Positions 10,985-22,836 of a stretch of 64,000 bases of DNA are shown here, piece after piece. Numbering within the stretch: position 1 is the stretch's first letter; each line of letters begins with the position of its first letter. The DNA lies in assembly GCF_001039355.2 (NCBI RefSeq), contig NW_019775630.1, positions 213,292 through 277,291 of the forward strand. The letters run 5' to 3'. Source of the stretch: Lingula anatina. Its lineage: Eukaryota > Brachiopoda > Lingulata > Lingulida > Lingulidae. The notes under the pieces are model-generated. The model was not told the origin of the DNA and ran no database searches. It saw only the letters and a list, made by a program, of their open reading frames with translations. Made by a program: the position numbers and the translations under genes.

Positions 10985-11294
10985 GTATATAAATTCAGTA
11001 TATATACAAGCCGCTTAATTGTTTTTTTTTTTCTTTTTTTTTTTTTTTTGTTTTTTGTTTTTTTTTTTTTTGGGTGATATCTCTTACATTTGTATAAAAC
11101 TATTCATCACCGTATTTTATATTTGCTGCAGCTGTAGAAGTGGTTTCAGTGGTGAACAGTGCATGACACGGCTGACCAATGAATGCCGTAAAAAGTGTGG
11201 CAATGGTGGCACGTGCGTGATGACCTTGATTGACGACTACTGCGAGTGCCCGGATGGCTACAGGGGAAAACTTCTTGAAAAAAAAAAAGGGTAA
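10776..11294 (+). pseudogene. EGF1 and EGF2 exons of TSP1-EGF-EGF copy 2
   Basis: Exon 10776-10881 (CYLQCNNGGTC ... EPVC, donor gtatgt) and exon 11132-11294 (after tgctgcag) keep their splice sites and reading frame. In EGF2 the sixth cysteine is replaced (YRGKLLEKK instead of SGKLCEK) and the tail is cut short by TAA at 11292-11294. Because the TSP1 exon of the same gene is broken, the whole copy is best read as a pseudogene, although these two exons alone could still be translated. Confidence 0.65.
11024..11071. repeat. T-rich homopolymer tract upstream of EGF2 exon
   Basis: Nearly pure T interrupted by single C or G. It sits 60-110 bases before the EGF2 acceptor, so it extends the polypyrimidine region. 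Confidence 0.9.
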
Positions 11295-11546
11295 AGACAG
11301 CAACTGGTACTTGAAATGTTTCAAGATAATGTTCGGTTCTTCTGAATTCTTCATATTGGTCATTTCAAAATGTGTGCTGGTGGTTGAATAAATAGTGACT
11401 CAGGTTTAAATCTGCTTATCACTCACCAATGCAGGGCTTTGTAATTTGTTGAAAATCGCACACGGACCTACCCATTACTTGATTCAGAACAGCAGCCCTC
11501 TAAACATGTAGCAAGTAATTTTTTTCTTATTGGATATCTGAATTTT

Positions 11547-11602
11547 TCCTAATTATTATTATTATTATTATTATTAGTAGTAGTAGTAGTAGTAGTAGTA
11601 GT
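11547..11602. repeat. (ATT)n-(AGT)n compound microsatellite
   Basis: An ATT tract switches to an AGT tract. A microsatellite occupies this place downstream of the EGF2 exon in most units, with differing motifs (about 17234, 24173, 30976 and 36306). Confidence 0.9.
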
Positions 11603-12475
11603 ATTTTTCATTATTATGCACGTTTAAGTTTATTTTCATATCAAGATCATTTTTGCGATGTGTGTTTGCTACAAAGTAGAAATTTAAAAGAATAGAGATA
11701 AATTTCTATAAAAATGAAATGTGTTTGAAAAACTTACTTTCAGTGTTTTTCTGTTTAGTTTTTAATCACTAAGCATGGGGATGAATACTGTGAAATCTGT
11801 ATTTGGACACTACATTAAAGAGTTTAAAACATCCAAAAATACTACTGTAATAAATATTTCTAAGCGAGGCATTTGACAAATAATGAAAAAATCTATACTT
11901 ATAATGTAGAAAACATTAGCAGTACCACATCCCATGATTATGGAATGATCTACAACATTTGTGAAAGAAACATTGGTATTTCAACTGTTTTTAATACGCG
12001 GGGAGAGGCGCATTAAGCATTCAAATGATTTCCAACAACAACGTTAACAAAGGCTTAAAGCTTTGGCTATGCAGTAAATACAGCGTGTTTACTACAAGCT
12101 TTATTATGACCACTTATTGTTGAACTCTAAATTCACAAAAATGTCCAAATACACCAGCTTTACATTTAGCTGAGTGACTAGTTTCTTGTTTTCTTCTGTA
12201 TGTTCAACTGGTCAAGCTTCCTCTCGACGAGAGGCTGGCTATTCTGAAAAAACAAACAAACAAACAAACAATATATATATATATATATAGTAAAATAATA
12301 AGCCGTTGCATTTTTAATTGCTTAATTGACTGTACATTATAAAGTTTGCCTTATATTACTTTACAAAAGAATCGGAGTATCGACCATCGGATATGACAAT
12401 ACGCACGCACAGCTTGGTTCTCTCTTTCTCCTCCCATCTCCCTCTACCTTCCCAACATCTCTCTTTCCCCCGTCC

Positions 12476-12506
<31 letters not shown>

Positions 12507-12866
12507 GTTTTTAACACACAAACACACACCCACTCACACTCGCACGCACGGACACCACGTCTCACCACGTCTCTCTTTCCCTCTCTAAAAGACTTTTCTG
12601 TCTTTATGTAAACTGATACCGTTGAGCAAACTGTATTTGATAGTTTAGAAAGTTTTCTGTGGTGCTGATATCCCATGTTTTTATGAGCCAGTAACTCATT
12701 CTCACAATTTCTCACAACAATATCACTCAATTGACTTGTAGAATTGACTACTCGGTTTAGCAGTCTTAGGTTAGCACAATAATCAACATCTTTATGTAGA
12801 ACAGGTAGCTGGTCAGAATATGTATTAGTGAAAATACTGCCATGAAATATGTGATAACAGAACCTT

Positions 12867-13486
12867 TTATTTCGTGTGATCGATTGCACCACAGCGGCAG
12901 TTGGGGTACGTTCCGACGCAGTAGCAACTCCCATGGTCGCTACTACAAGTCTGACCACAGCAGTTGCACGTAGCTTCATACGCAATTTGCCCGGCTGTGT
13001 CTACATAAAAATAAAAAGAATACAAAGATAAACATGTGACTTTTCATTTTTGTGGAAGTTCTAGATTCAAATATCAGGAAAGTAAAGTAACACAATGGAA
13101 ATAAAATCCAGATTCTTACCAATTTCACTTAAAAATAATGCCAGTTATTCCCGGCACAATCAATGCCCTTTCCGAACCCAAAATACATGTTTTTGGTCAA
13201 GAGTCTTCTTCATTCTTTACTGCCGTTTGTACAGGGGTTGGGGTAGGGGGGACAAAAGTAATGCACCATTTTGCTTGAAGGAGAAAAAGGGCTGGGTTTG
13301 TCAGGTTTTTTTCAATTAGTATTTTGTTGAAAACCGGCTATGTGAAGTAAACTACTTGACTACAAGATTACAGACCAATGTCCTTACATAATGCATGTCA
13401 TTATGGAAGTATAACTTGTTTCACTCACCTTCTATGGCAACACTGGCAAAGAGCACCAAAAGCACAAGAACGGCGCACGACATCAT
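12867..13486 (-). CDS. Secreted cysteine-rich peptide, CRP copy 2
   Basis: Coding exons are 13486-13429 and 13000-12867 (TAA 12869-12867), giving 63 aa. Codon 2 of the usual MKSC is ATG here, so the protein starts MMSCA followed by the hydrophobic signal segment. The eight-cysteine pattern is complete, with CNCCGQTC and CRCGAIDHTK at its two ends. From the serine-rich loop to the last cysteine pair it is identical to copy 1, and differences cluster before the first cysteine. A donor follows the stop (AAAAG-gttc, exon end 12864). The third exon runs from 12243 down to AATAAA at 12105-12100. A GA/CT microsatellite lies in intron 2. Confidence 0.78.
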
Positions 13487-13578
13487 TTTTCTCCAATGAA
13501 GCAGTCCTAGCAAAAGATTGAAATCTCTGAAATAAGTTCTCCACTAAGAGGCTTGCTATCTTACGCAACCCAAGCCGC

Positions 13579-13586
13579 TATTTATA
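13579..13586 (-). promoter_or_regulatory. TATA box of CRP copy 2
   Basis: TATAAATA on the minus strand, followed by GCGGCTTGGGTTGCG, about 93 bases before the ATG. Confidence 0.8.
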
Positions 13587-13599
13587 CGATTCTGTGCGA

Positions 13600-14850
13600 A
13601 CAAAGGAAACATATAAAGTAGTATCGCCATGAAATATGGTCCCAGTAAGATATTCCCTGTTTGAAAAATTTCCTGAATCATAAATAGACAGTGTTATGCA
13701 ATAAAACCATTATCATTAGTCAAAGCGTCTTCCAACAGTAAAAGTGCACCCATTTTTTATTATTTTTCTCTTTTTGTAGTTTTTCAACCCAAATTACTTT
13801 GCAATCATGGTTTATCTTCATCGATGACAGGAGTCATTCAATTCTCGTTGCATTTTTAAAATTAATATTCAAAAAAGGTTGACTCGTTTGGTGAAAGCAA
13901 TCTTGTTCTCTATAAATTAACTATAAAATAAACAATTCAGGAATTTGCAAACACATCTGTAAATTATTTTTTTGAAAAGTAATTCCTGCAGCACATTTAC
14001 CTTAATTCAAAACACCTACCGTATTCCCATTATTTGTTTAATTCTTTAAAAGTTCCAACTAAATATCTTAAATTGAAGTAAATGAAATGTTGGTCAAAAT
14101 GCTTAGCCGACATTTCGTTTTCTCTCCATTGTTCTCAATCTTTAAATTTTTATTATCTTTTTTATTTTTCAGATTTTTTGTCAATAATTTCATTCATTTT
14201 ATTGCTTTTTTAATCTTATTAAAAGCCAGACCAAGTTTCAGCATTTTGTCTTTTAGAAAAATCTAGAAGATTCATTGCATTTGATTATTGTATATGGCGC
14301 TGTATTTGATACACACCAAACATCAAGCAAAAGACATGAATATGTCCTATCGCTAACTTTCTGCCTGATGATACATGCCTTTATCTCTAAAATATATCTA
14401 ATTCACTGGAGTTTTCATTTTGAACTATTGATGTCAGCAACAGCTCATGTACTCATTTATGTACCTATTGGTTTTTCTACTCTCCTAAAGTTCGGATTTA
14501 AACAGCTTTTTTTTTTCTTTCAAATAGTAGTCGGCAGTGATCTAAAATAAGGATATAATACAAATCACGATGAAATATGGTCCCAGCAAGATATTTCTGT
14601 TTCAAACATTTCCTTAACCATTATATATACAGCGTCACGCAATAAAACCATCACCAATTTGTCAAAGCAACTTTATTTAACAAAACGCTGCACATACTGT
14701 AGAAAATTGATCTTAACACTGAATCACGTGAAAGTTATCAGAATTGGTTGTTTTAACATCGAATCTAAAATACCTAAGTAAGAGGACCATATGATATCTC
14801 GTAGCACTTATATTAAAACTGTTCATCATACTGCTTTACTTTTAGAGCAG
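13600..14850. other. Upstream region of CRP copy 2, no gene
   Basis: Contains the proximal conserved block (about 13629-13735), AT-rich DNA, and the distal copy of the block (about 14569-14670). No coding frame with support. The equivalent stretch of the second tandem block is 20490-21779. Confidence 0.6.
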
Positions 14851-15467
14851 CTGTAGAAGTGGTTTTAGTGGAAAACTGTACATGACGCAGCTGTCCAATG
14901 AATGCCGTAAAAGGTGTGTCAATGGTGGCACGTGCGTGATGACCTTGATTGACGACTACTGCAAATTCGGATGGCTACAGCGGAAAAATTTGCATGAAAA
15001 GAATTAATACGGCATCTCGTACATGGAAGCTTCAAGATAAAGCCTCAGTCACAACCGGACGCCCGAATTTCAAGACCGTACGTCCCCTACGAATTTTGGG
15101 TGCAGTGGAGGCCGTGGAGTTCCTAGAGGTAGAGAAAAATTTTCAATGAAAAGGCACACGTCTGCCCTGCGAGTCGCAGGGGCCACGTCAGATGCCCTTC
15201 CAAGCACGAACGCTAATTACAAGGTGAGATGACCGTAGAAATTGTACTCATTTCTTGAGTTTGTCGTGCTTCCTGCGTACGTGGAACGCACTTGTAAACA
15301 TGTACGAAGATAATGCAACGCACGGCGAAAGTAGTTCCTTTTTGCGTGACTTTTGCTTCACACCTGCCTCACACGCCTGTTTTTTCTCTGATTTATTCTT
15401 CCTCCCTTCTTTCTGCTCTCTAAGCTTCTATCTCTTGCTTTTTGGAACCAAATAAAAACAATCATTC
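14851..15467 (+). pseudogene. Isolated EGF2-type terminal exon with altered 3' end
   Basis: After acceptor tttagagcag the exon reads like the other EGF2 exons (CRSGFSG, NECRKRC, NGGTCVMTLIDDYC). The GEQC cysteine is lost (GKLY), and a 2-base deletion after DDYC shifts the frame so that GYSGK continues in another frame. No EGF1 exon precedes it nearby. Its 3' part does not resemble the other EGF2 exons and runs to a candidate AATAAA at 15451-15456. It could be a decayed gene end or a fusion with foreign sequence. Confidence 0.6.
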
Positions 15468-15928
15468 TTTGTTGTTGTTGTTATCCGCATGTTAAAGTGT
15501 AACATAAATTTATATATTATTTATATTCATATAATTAAAATGTTAATTGCTGCTAACTTAAAATACTTAATGGTGTCACAAACTTGGGTCTTGATAACGA
15601 CATTTGTGGCGTCGTGCCACCAAATGATTGGTTTTTAAGCCTGCCGTTCGGATAAAATTGCATAATTATCATATTTTGAAAAATTTTCGCCGATACTATA
15701 AACTTGTCTCGTCATGACGGCTGGACGGCTGGACGGCTGGACGTACTGGAGCCATGCCCCCCAGTGACTAAAGTAAACGATTTCGTAAACTGGAACGACT
15801 ATCATGTCGGTGAAAATAACAACTACCATCCTGTGAGTGATATAAATAGCGTGATGTTAATAGAATAACTCTAGCAGACTGACGAAATGGGAATGAATGA
15901 AATAATTATGACATTTAAGGTGCAATAG

Positions 15929-17016
15929 CCCTGCACCATCTCTAGGAAAGCTCCCATGTCTTGGTGCTACTTACAGAGAAGAATCACGCCTAAGAAGCTG
16001 CGGGAGAACCAGGGCACAGTAAGGTGAGTTTTTTTACCACGATAATTATTGCTTCCCGATACTGAATTTGGTTGCAGCGTTTAAACAAATATGCAGAGTT
16101 AAAAAATATTAAGAGTTAAGAAATACAAAATCGCGGTTGCTTTATAAATATGGGAAACACGTGCAAACGCCTCACTTAAAGATTATTTCAGTTGCCGCCT
16201 GGAGCCCTTGGACACCTTATACATGTAGCTGTTACAAAGGCGTCAACGGTTCTGAGGGATGTGGGCAGCACGGTCTAGAGGTGGCGACATGGTCTTTGTA
16301 GGTCTCGCAGAAAATGTGTCTCAGAAGAGCAGAGCGGTGGTGGAATTTGAGCAAAAACGTCACTTGGGAAGTGCTTGAAAACATGCATCAACTGTAAGTG
16401 GAGGAATACAGAAGGTTTCATTCATGTAGTGCTTTTGACTAATAAGACTTGAAATTAGGGTAATATGATATGTAACATCCGTATTTATCTATCTATTTAT
16501 TTGTTTATTTATTGAAACTTTTTTCTTTTAATTTGCGGCTTCATCTTTCATGTTGAAAAAGATGAGAAGTTTAAGAAGAGATATCCATGGTTAGGGGGCG
16601 GCTGTTACCTTTAATGTAACAATGGAGGCACCTGCATCTTTAACGACGATGATGAACCAGTCTGTAGGTATGTTAGTCAGTTCAATAAACATAATGCAGA
16701 AGCTGGAACACAAATAAAAATAAACGTAATTGAATATATTTACAAATATGTATACATAAAGAACCAGAATATAGAATTCCATGTGATATCTCGTAGCACT
16801 TTCATGAAAGCTGTTCATCACATTACTTTATTTTACTGCAGCTGCAGAAGTGGTTTCATTGGAGAACATGGCGAGGCTGACCAATGAATGCCGTAAAACG
16901 TGTGTCAACGGTAGCACGTGCGTGATAACCTTGATTGGCGACTACTGTGAGTGCCCAGATGGCTACAGCGGAAAACTTTATGAAAAAAAGAGAATAAAGA
17001 CAGCAACTCGCACTTG
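15929..17016 (+). pseudogene. TSP1-EGF-EGF copy 3: exon X, TSP1, EGF1, EGF2
   Basis: Exon X (15929-16023) is open, contains MSWCYLQRRITPKKL and ends before gtgagt. Its phase fits the extended TSP1 exon start seen at 40673. The TSP1 exon (16192-16393) has W-S-P-W, an extra T and a TAG at 16299-16301. The EGF1 exon (16562-16667) has CAA changed to TAA at 16612-16614. The EGF2 exon (16842 onward) has lost 5 bases after GEH and is out of frame. Splice sites are kept throughout, so the lesions came after duplication of an intact gene. Exon X is unidentified; it may follow a signal-peptide exon that I could not locate. Confidence 0.75.
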
Positions 17017-17231
17017 AAATGCTGCAAGTTAACATTTGGTTCTTATGAATTCTTCATGTCGTTTTTTTTCCAAATGTGTGCTGGTGGTTGAATGAGTAGT
17101 GACTCAAGTTTAAAGCCACTTTTTATCACTCACCAATACAGGGCGTGGTAATTTAGTACATATCCCCCACGGACCTTATACCCGTTACTTGGTTCAGAAC
17201 GGCATTTTTATTGGATATCTGAATTTTTCCT

Positions 17232-17233
<2 letters not shown>

Positions 17234-17273
<40 letters not shown>

Positions 17274-17274
17274 T

Positions 17275-17354
<80 letters not shown>
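17234..17354. repeat. Palindromic (AAT)n/(ATT)n microsatellite
   Basis: A run of AAT repeats is followed directly by ATT repeats, so the two halves can pair as one long hairpin. The tandem partner is at 24173-24255. Confidence 0.9.
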
Positions 17355-17359
<5 letters not shown>

Positions 17360-17858
17360 GTTCATGTTTCTATCCATTTCAAGATATCATTATTTTTGCT
17401 ATGTGTGTTTGCTGCAAAGAAAAAATTTAAAAGAATTGATATGAATTTCTATAGTCATGAAATGTGGTTGATAAACTTACTTACAGTCTTTTTCTGTTTA
17501 GTTTTTAATCGCGAGACACTGGTATGAATACTGTGAAATTTGTCTTCGTGTTTTGAGTTAAAAACAGCCAGAATTACTACTGTAATAAATATTTTTAAGC
17601 AAGGCATTTGACAAAAAATTAGAAAAGAATTATATATTCATAATACAGGAAACAAATTGATACTTTATGTGCTTTGGCAGAACCGTATTCCATGTGGAAT
17701 GATCTACATTGGTCAAGAAACATTGGTATTCAAATTTTTTATTCTATTATTTTTTTTATACGCTAGCAGAGCCGTAGAAAGCATTCATACCATTTCCAAC
17801 AACAACAAATGTTTAAAACGTTTACTATACAGTAAATACAGCGTATTTTAATACAATT

Positions 17859-17987
17859 TTTATTATGACCACTTATTGTTTAACACAAAATTCACAAAAA
17901 AATCCAAATGCAGCAGCTTTACATTTAGCTGAGTAACAAGTTTCCTATTTTCCAACTGGTCATGCTTCCTCTCGACTGGAGACTATT
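17859..17987 (-). other. Orphan third exon (3'UTR) of a CRP gene
   Basis: The conserved acceptor-plus-UTR block (acceptor RC of ATT-CTGAAAAC at 17985-17995, AATAAA at 17864-17859) is present. The upstream coding exons that should follow to the right are missing, because the block ends in foldback-element sequence and the N at 19135. Confidence 0.7.
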
Positions 17988-17992
17988 CTGAA

Positions 17993-18064
<72 letters not shown>

Positions 18065-18157
18065 AAGTATAAACTGAAAAATAATAAACCGCTGCATTAA
18101 ACTGACCATTTAGAATACAGATGGATTTTTTTGAATTTGCTTATTTGAATGCACATT

Positions 18158-19134
18158 ACATTATTTGAGTATATGACTGTGATCTTGTAGTATGTAAAAT
18201 GGAGGATACATTGGCACTTTTTTGTAGTTTGCAGCTAAAAATTTTCATGAAAAAATAAGAAAATTAAAAATGTGCACACAATGAAAATCTGACTCCCCCA
18301 CGAAAATTTGACTCCCCCTAATTGCAATTTACCAAGTACCACAGGTAAGGCCTGGAGCACTGAAATGCCTGTGGTCATTGCTTTATTGCAATCAACTTGA
18401 GATCACAAGGCTACCACCAAACATCTCACAGCCCTGGCAGCTACTTAATTGCAATTAACCAAGTGCCACAGGTAGGACCTTGAGCACTGAAATTATCTAA
18501 TGCGAAAAAAAGAAATGTAGAAAATGTATATCCAAATCCTACAGGTAGTAAGATGAATGCCTTTTGAAAACATTCTCAATTTTGACAAAGGTTTTCACCA
18601 CCAAACTTTCAAATGTGATAGGGCTGTGACATGCTTGGTGGTAGCTTATTCATATGTCGTAGCTTAAAAGAAAAAATATTCAAATATTAAATACAAACAA
18701 TTGATTTGTAAGTTGGGTCGTCAAAGTCCTATGGCCGCAAGAATGCATACTTATTATCCTCTTTGCTTAATTAATCCCCATTTTTCATTCAGCTTTGGGG
18801 AAAATAATGGGAAAACAACAGCAAGTGTTTAGTTGCGTATGCTATATAAGAAGAATTAAATAAAAAGGCGATGGGCCAATTTCTTGAGTAAAAAATGTAG
18901 CTTTTTGACAGAGTGCAAAACCTACAGGAAGTAAGATGGATACTTGTTTTAAAAATATTCACCAAAATTTTCACCATCAAACTTTCAAATAAAAACAAAA
19001 TATTCATCTCTATGCAAACTATGTGGAAAGCAATGGTATGTTGACTGAATAAAAAATAGGTCCTTTTCTTCATGGGAGTCCAAATCTCGAGGGTATAGAA
19101 ATGAAGATTTTCATGATTTCTTTTTCATTCCTTC
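18158..19134. mobile_element. Partial copy of the foldback/TIR element
   Basis: Matches about 25708-26689 almost exactly, including the TGAAAATCTGACTCCCC motif and the duplicated CCACAGGTA-x-CTGGAGCACTGAAAT motif. Both ends are abnormal: a deletion joins unit DNA to the element interior at 18158, and a single N ends it at 19135. Confidence 0.8.
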
Positions 19135-19135
19135 N

Positions 19136-19188
<53 letters not shown>

Positions 19189-19758
19189 AAATAATAAGCC
19201 GTTGCATTTTTAATTGCTTAATTGACTGTACATTATAAAGTTTGCCTTATATTACTTTACAAAAGAATCGGAGTATCGACAATCGGATATGACGATACGC
19301 ACGCACAGCTTGGTTCTCTCTCTCTCTCCTCCCATCTCCCTCTACCTTCCCAACATCTCTCTTTCCCCCGTCCCTCTTTCTCTCTCTCTCTCTCTCTCGT
19401 TTTTAACACACAAACACACACCCACTCACACTCGCACGCACGGACACCACGTCTCACCACGTCTCTCTTTCCCTCTCTAAAAGACTTTTCTGTCTTTATG
19501 TAAACTGATACTGTTGAGATAACTGTATTTGATAGTTTAGAAAGTTTTCTGTGGTGCTCATATCCCATGTTTTTATGAGCCAGTAACTCATTCTCACAAT
19601 TTCTCACAACAATATCACTCAATTGACTTGTAGAATTGACTACTCGGTTTAGCAGTCTTAGGTTAGCACAATAATCAACATCTTTATGTAGAACAGGTAG
19701 TTGGTCAGAATATGTATTAGTGAAAATACTGCCATGAAATATGTGATAACAGAACCTT

Positions 19759-20374
19759 TTATTTCGTGTGATCGATTGCACCACAGCGGCAGTTGGGGTA
19801 CGTTCCGACGCAGTAGCAACTCCCATGGTCGCTACTACAAGTCTGACCACAGCAGTTGCACGTAGCTTCATACGCAATTTGCCCGGCTGTGTCTACATAA
19901 AAATAAAAAGAATACAAAGATAAACATGTGACTTTTCATTTTTGTGGAAGTTCTAGATTCAAATATCAAGAAAGTAAAGTAACACAATGGAAATAAAATC
20001 CAGATTCTTACCAATTTCACTTAAAAATAATGCCAGTTATTCCCGGCACAATCAATGCCCTTTCCGAACCCAAAATACATGTTTTTGGTCAAGAGTCTTC
20101 ATCATTCTTTACTGCCGTTTGTACAGGGGGTGGGGGTGGGGGGACAAAAGTAATGCACCATTTTGCTTGAAGGAGAAAAACGGCTGGGTTTGTCAGGTTT
20201 TTTCAATTAGTATTTTGTTGAAAACCGGCTATGTGAAGTTAACTACTTGACTACAAGATTACAGACAAATGTCCTTACATAATGCATGTCATTATGGAAG
20301 TATAACTTGTTTCACTCACCTTCTATGGCAACACTGGCAAAGAGCACCAAAAGCACAAGAACGGCGCACGACAT
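19759..20374 (-). CDS. Secreted cysteine-rich peptide, CRP copy 3
   Basis: Exons are 20374-20320 and 19892-19759 (TAA 19761-19759). The usual start codon is ATT here, but the next codon is ATG (as in copy 2, where both are ATG), so translation can begin one codon later as MSCAV..., giving 62 aa. The rest of the protein matches copy 2. The third exon is not present in the window, because the N at 19135 and a TA tract lie where it should be. If the two tandem blocks are haplotypes, this is an allele of copy 2. Confidence 0.7.
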
Positions 20375-20469
20375 AATTTTTCTCCAATGAAGCAGTCCTA
20401 GCAAAAGACTGAAATCTCTGAAATAAGTTCTCCACTAAGAGGCTTGCTATCTTACGCAGCCCAAGCCGC

Positions 20470-20477
20470 TATTTATA
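20470..20477 (-). promoter_or_regulatory. TATA box of CRP copy 3
   Basis: TATAAATA with the conserved GCGGCTTGGG flank. Confidence 0.8.
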
Positions 20478-21612
20478 CGATTCTGTGCGAACAAAGGAAA
20501 CATATAAAGTAGTATCGCCATGAAATATGGTCCCAGTAAGATATTCCCTGTTTGAAAAATTTCCTGAATCATATATAGACAGTGTTATGCAATAAAACCA
20601 TTATCATTAGTCAAAGCGTCTTCCAACAGTAAAAGTGCACCCATTTTTTATTATTTTTCTCTTTTTGTAGTTTTCAACCCAAATTACTTTGCAATCATGG
20701 TTTATCTTCATCGATGACAAGAGTCATTCAATTCTCGTTGCATTTTTAAAATTAATATTCAAAAAAGTTTTACTCGTTTGGTGAAAGCAATCTTGTTCTC
20801 TATAAATTAACTATAAAATAAACAATTCAGGAATTTGCAAACACATCTGTAAATTATTTTTTTGAAAAGTAATTCCTGCAGCACATTTACCTTAATTCAA
20901 AACACCTACCGTATTCCCATTATTTGTTTAATTCTTTAAAAGTTCCAACTAAATATCTTAAACTGAAGTAAATGAAATGTTGGTCAAAATGCTTAGCCGA
21001 CATTTCGTTTTCTCTCCATTGTTCTCAATCTTTAAATTTTTATTATCTTTTTTATTTTTCAGATTTTTTGTCAATAATTTCATTCATTTTATTGCTTTTT
21101 TAATCTTATTAAAAGCCAGACCAAGTTTCAGCATTTTGTCTTTTAGAAAAATCTAGAAGATTCATTGCATTTGATTATTGTACATGGCGCTGTATTTGAT
21201 ACACACCAAACATCAAACAAAAGACATGAATATGTCCTATCGCTAACTTTCTGCCTGATGATACATGCCTTTATCTTTAAAATATATCTAATTCACTGGA
21301 GTTTTCATTTTGAACTATTGATGTCAGCAACAGCTCATGTACTCATTTATGTACCTATTGGTTTTTCTACTCTCCTAAAGTTCGGATTTAAACAGCTTTT
21401 TTTTTCTTTCAAATAGTAGTCGGCAGTGATCTAAAATAAGGATATAATACAAATCACGATGAAATATGGTCCCAGCAAGATATTTCTGTTTCAAACATTT
21501 CCTTAACCATTATATATACAGCGTCACGCAATAAAACCATCACCAATTTGTCAAAGCAACTTTATTTAACAAAACGCTGCACATACTGTAGAAAATTGAT
21601 CTAAACACTGAG

Positions 21613-21752
21613 GACCATATGATAAGTAGTAAGTAAGTAAGAGGACCATATGATATCTCGTAGCACTTATATTAAAACTGTTCATCATATGATAAGTAGT
21701 AAGTAAGTAAGAGGACCATATGATATCTCGTAGCACTTATATTAAAACTGTT
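21613..21752. repeat. Local tandem duplication of ~73 bp before the EGF2 exon
   Basis: The stretch with AGTAGTAAGTAAGTAAGAGG and ATATCTCGTAGCACTTAT is present twice. The matching place at about 14770-14830 has it once, which explains the change in offset between the two tandem blocks. Confidence 0.8.
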
Positions 21753-21779
21753 CATCATACTGCTTTACTTTTAGAGCAG

Positions 21780-22395
21780 CTGTAGAAGTGGTTTTAGTGG
21801 AAAACTGTACATGACGCAGCTGTCCAATGAATGCCGTAAAAGGTGTGTCAGTGGTGGCACGTGCGTGATGACCTTGATTGACGACTACTGCAAATTCGGA
21901 TGGCTACAGCGGAAAAATTTGCATGAAAAGAATTAATACGGCATCTCGTACATGGAAGCTCCAAGATAAAGCCTCAGTCACAACCGGACGCCCGAATTTC
22001 AAGACCGTACGTCCCCTACGAATTTTGGGTGCAGTGGAGGCCGTGGAGTTCCTAGAGGTAGAGAAAAATTTTCAATGAAAAGGCACACGTCTGCCCTGCG
22101 AGTCGAAGGGGCCACGTCAGATGCCCTTCCAAGCAAGAACGCTAATTTCAAGGTGAGATGACCGTAGAAATTGTACTCATTTCTTGAGTTTGTCTTGCTT
22201 CCTGCGTACGTGGAACTCACTTGTAAACATGTACAAAGATAATGCAACGCACGGCGAAAGTAGTTCCTTTTTGCGTGACTTTTGCTTCACACCTGCCTCA
22301 CACGCCTGTTCTTCTCTGATTTATTCTTCCTCCCTTCTTTCTGCTCTCTAAGCTTCTACCTCTTGCTTTTTGGAACCAAATAAAAACATTCATTC
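21780..22395 (+). pseudogene. Isolated EGF2-type terminal exon, tandem partner of 14851
   Basis: Same acceptor, same lost cysteine and same 2-base deletion as the exon at 14851, so both lesions predate this duplication. Candidate AATAAA at 22379-22384. Confidence 0.6.
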
Positions 22396-22836
22396 TTTGT
22401 TGTTGTTGTTATCCGCATGTTAAAGTGTAACATAAATTTAATATTATTTATATTCATATTATAAAAATGTTAATTGCTGCTGACTTAAAATAATTAACGG
22501 TGTCACAAACTTGGGTCTTGATGATGTCATTTGTGGCGTCTTGCCACGAAATGATTGGTTTTTAAGCCTGCCGTTCGGATAAAATTGCATAATTATCATA
22601 TTTTGAAATATTTATCGCCGATACTATAAACTTGTCTCGTCATGACAGCTGTACTGGAGCCATGCCACCCAGTGACTAAAGTAAACGATTTCGTAACCTG
22701 GAACGACTATCATGTCGCTGAAAATAACAACTAGCATCCTGTGAGTGATATAAATAGCGTGATGTTAATAGAATAACTCTAGCAGACTGACGAAATGAGA
22801 ATGAATGAAATAATTATGACATTTAAGGTGCAATAG

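Noticed and set aside
12356-12985. 209-aa minus-strand frame (and 206-aa frame at 19257-19877)
   Set aside because: It runs through a GA microsatellite and reads the CRP cysteine exon in the wrong frame. The spliced frame with signal peptide and eight cysteines is the supported one.
14949-15149. Independent 66-aa gene starting MTTTANSD
   Set aside because: It is the frameshifted continuation of the EGF2-type exon that starts at 14851, so its ATG is internal. It was folded into the pseudogene entry.
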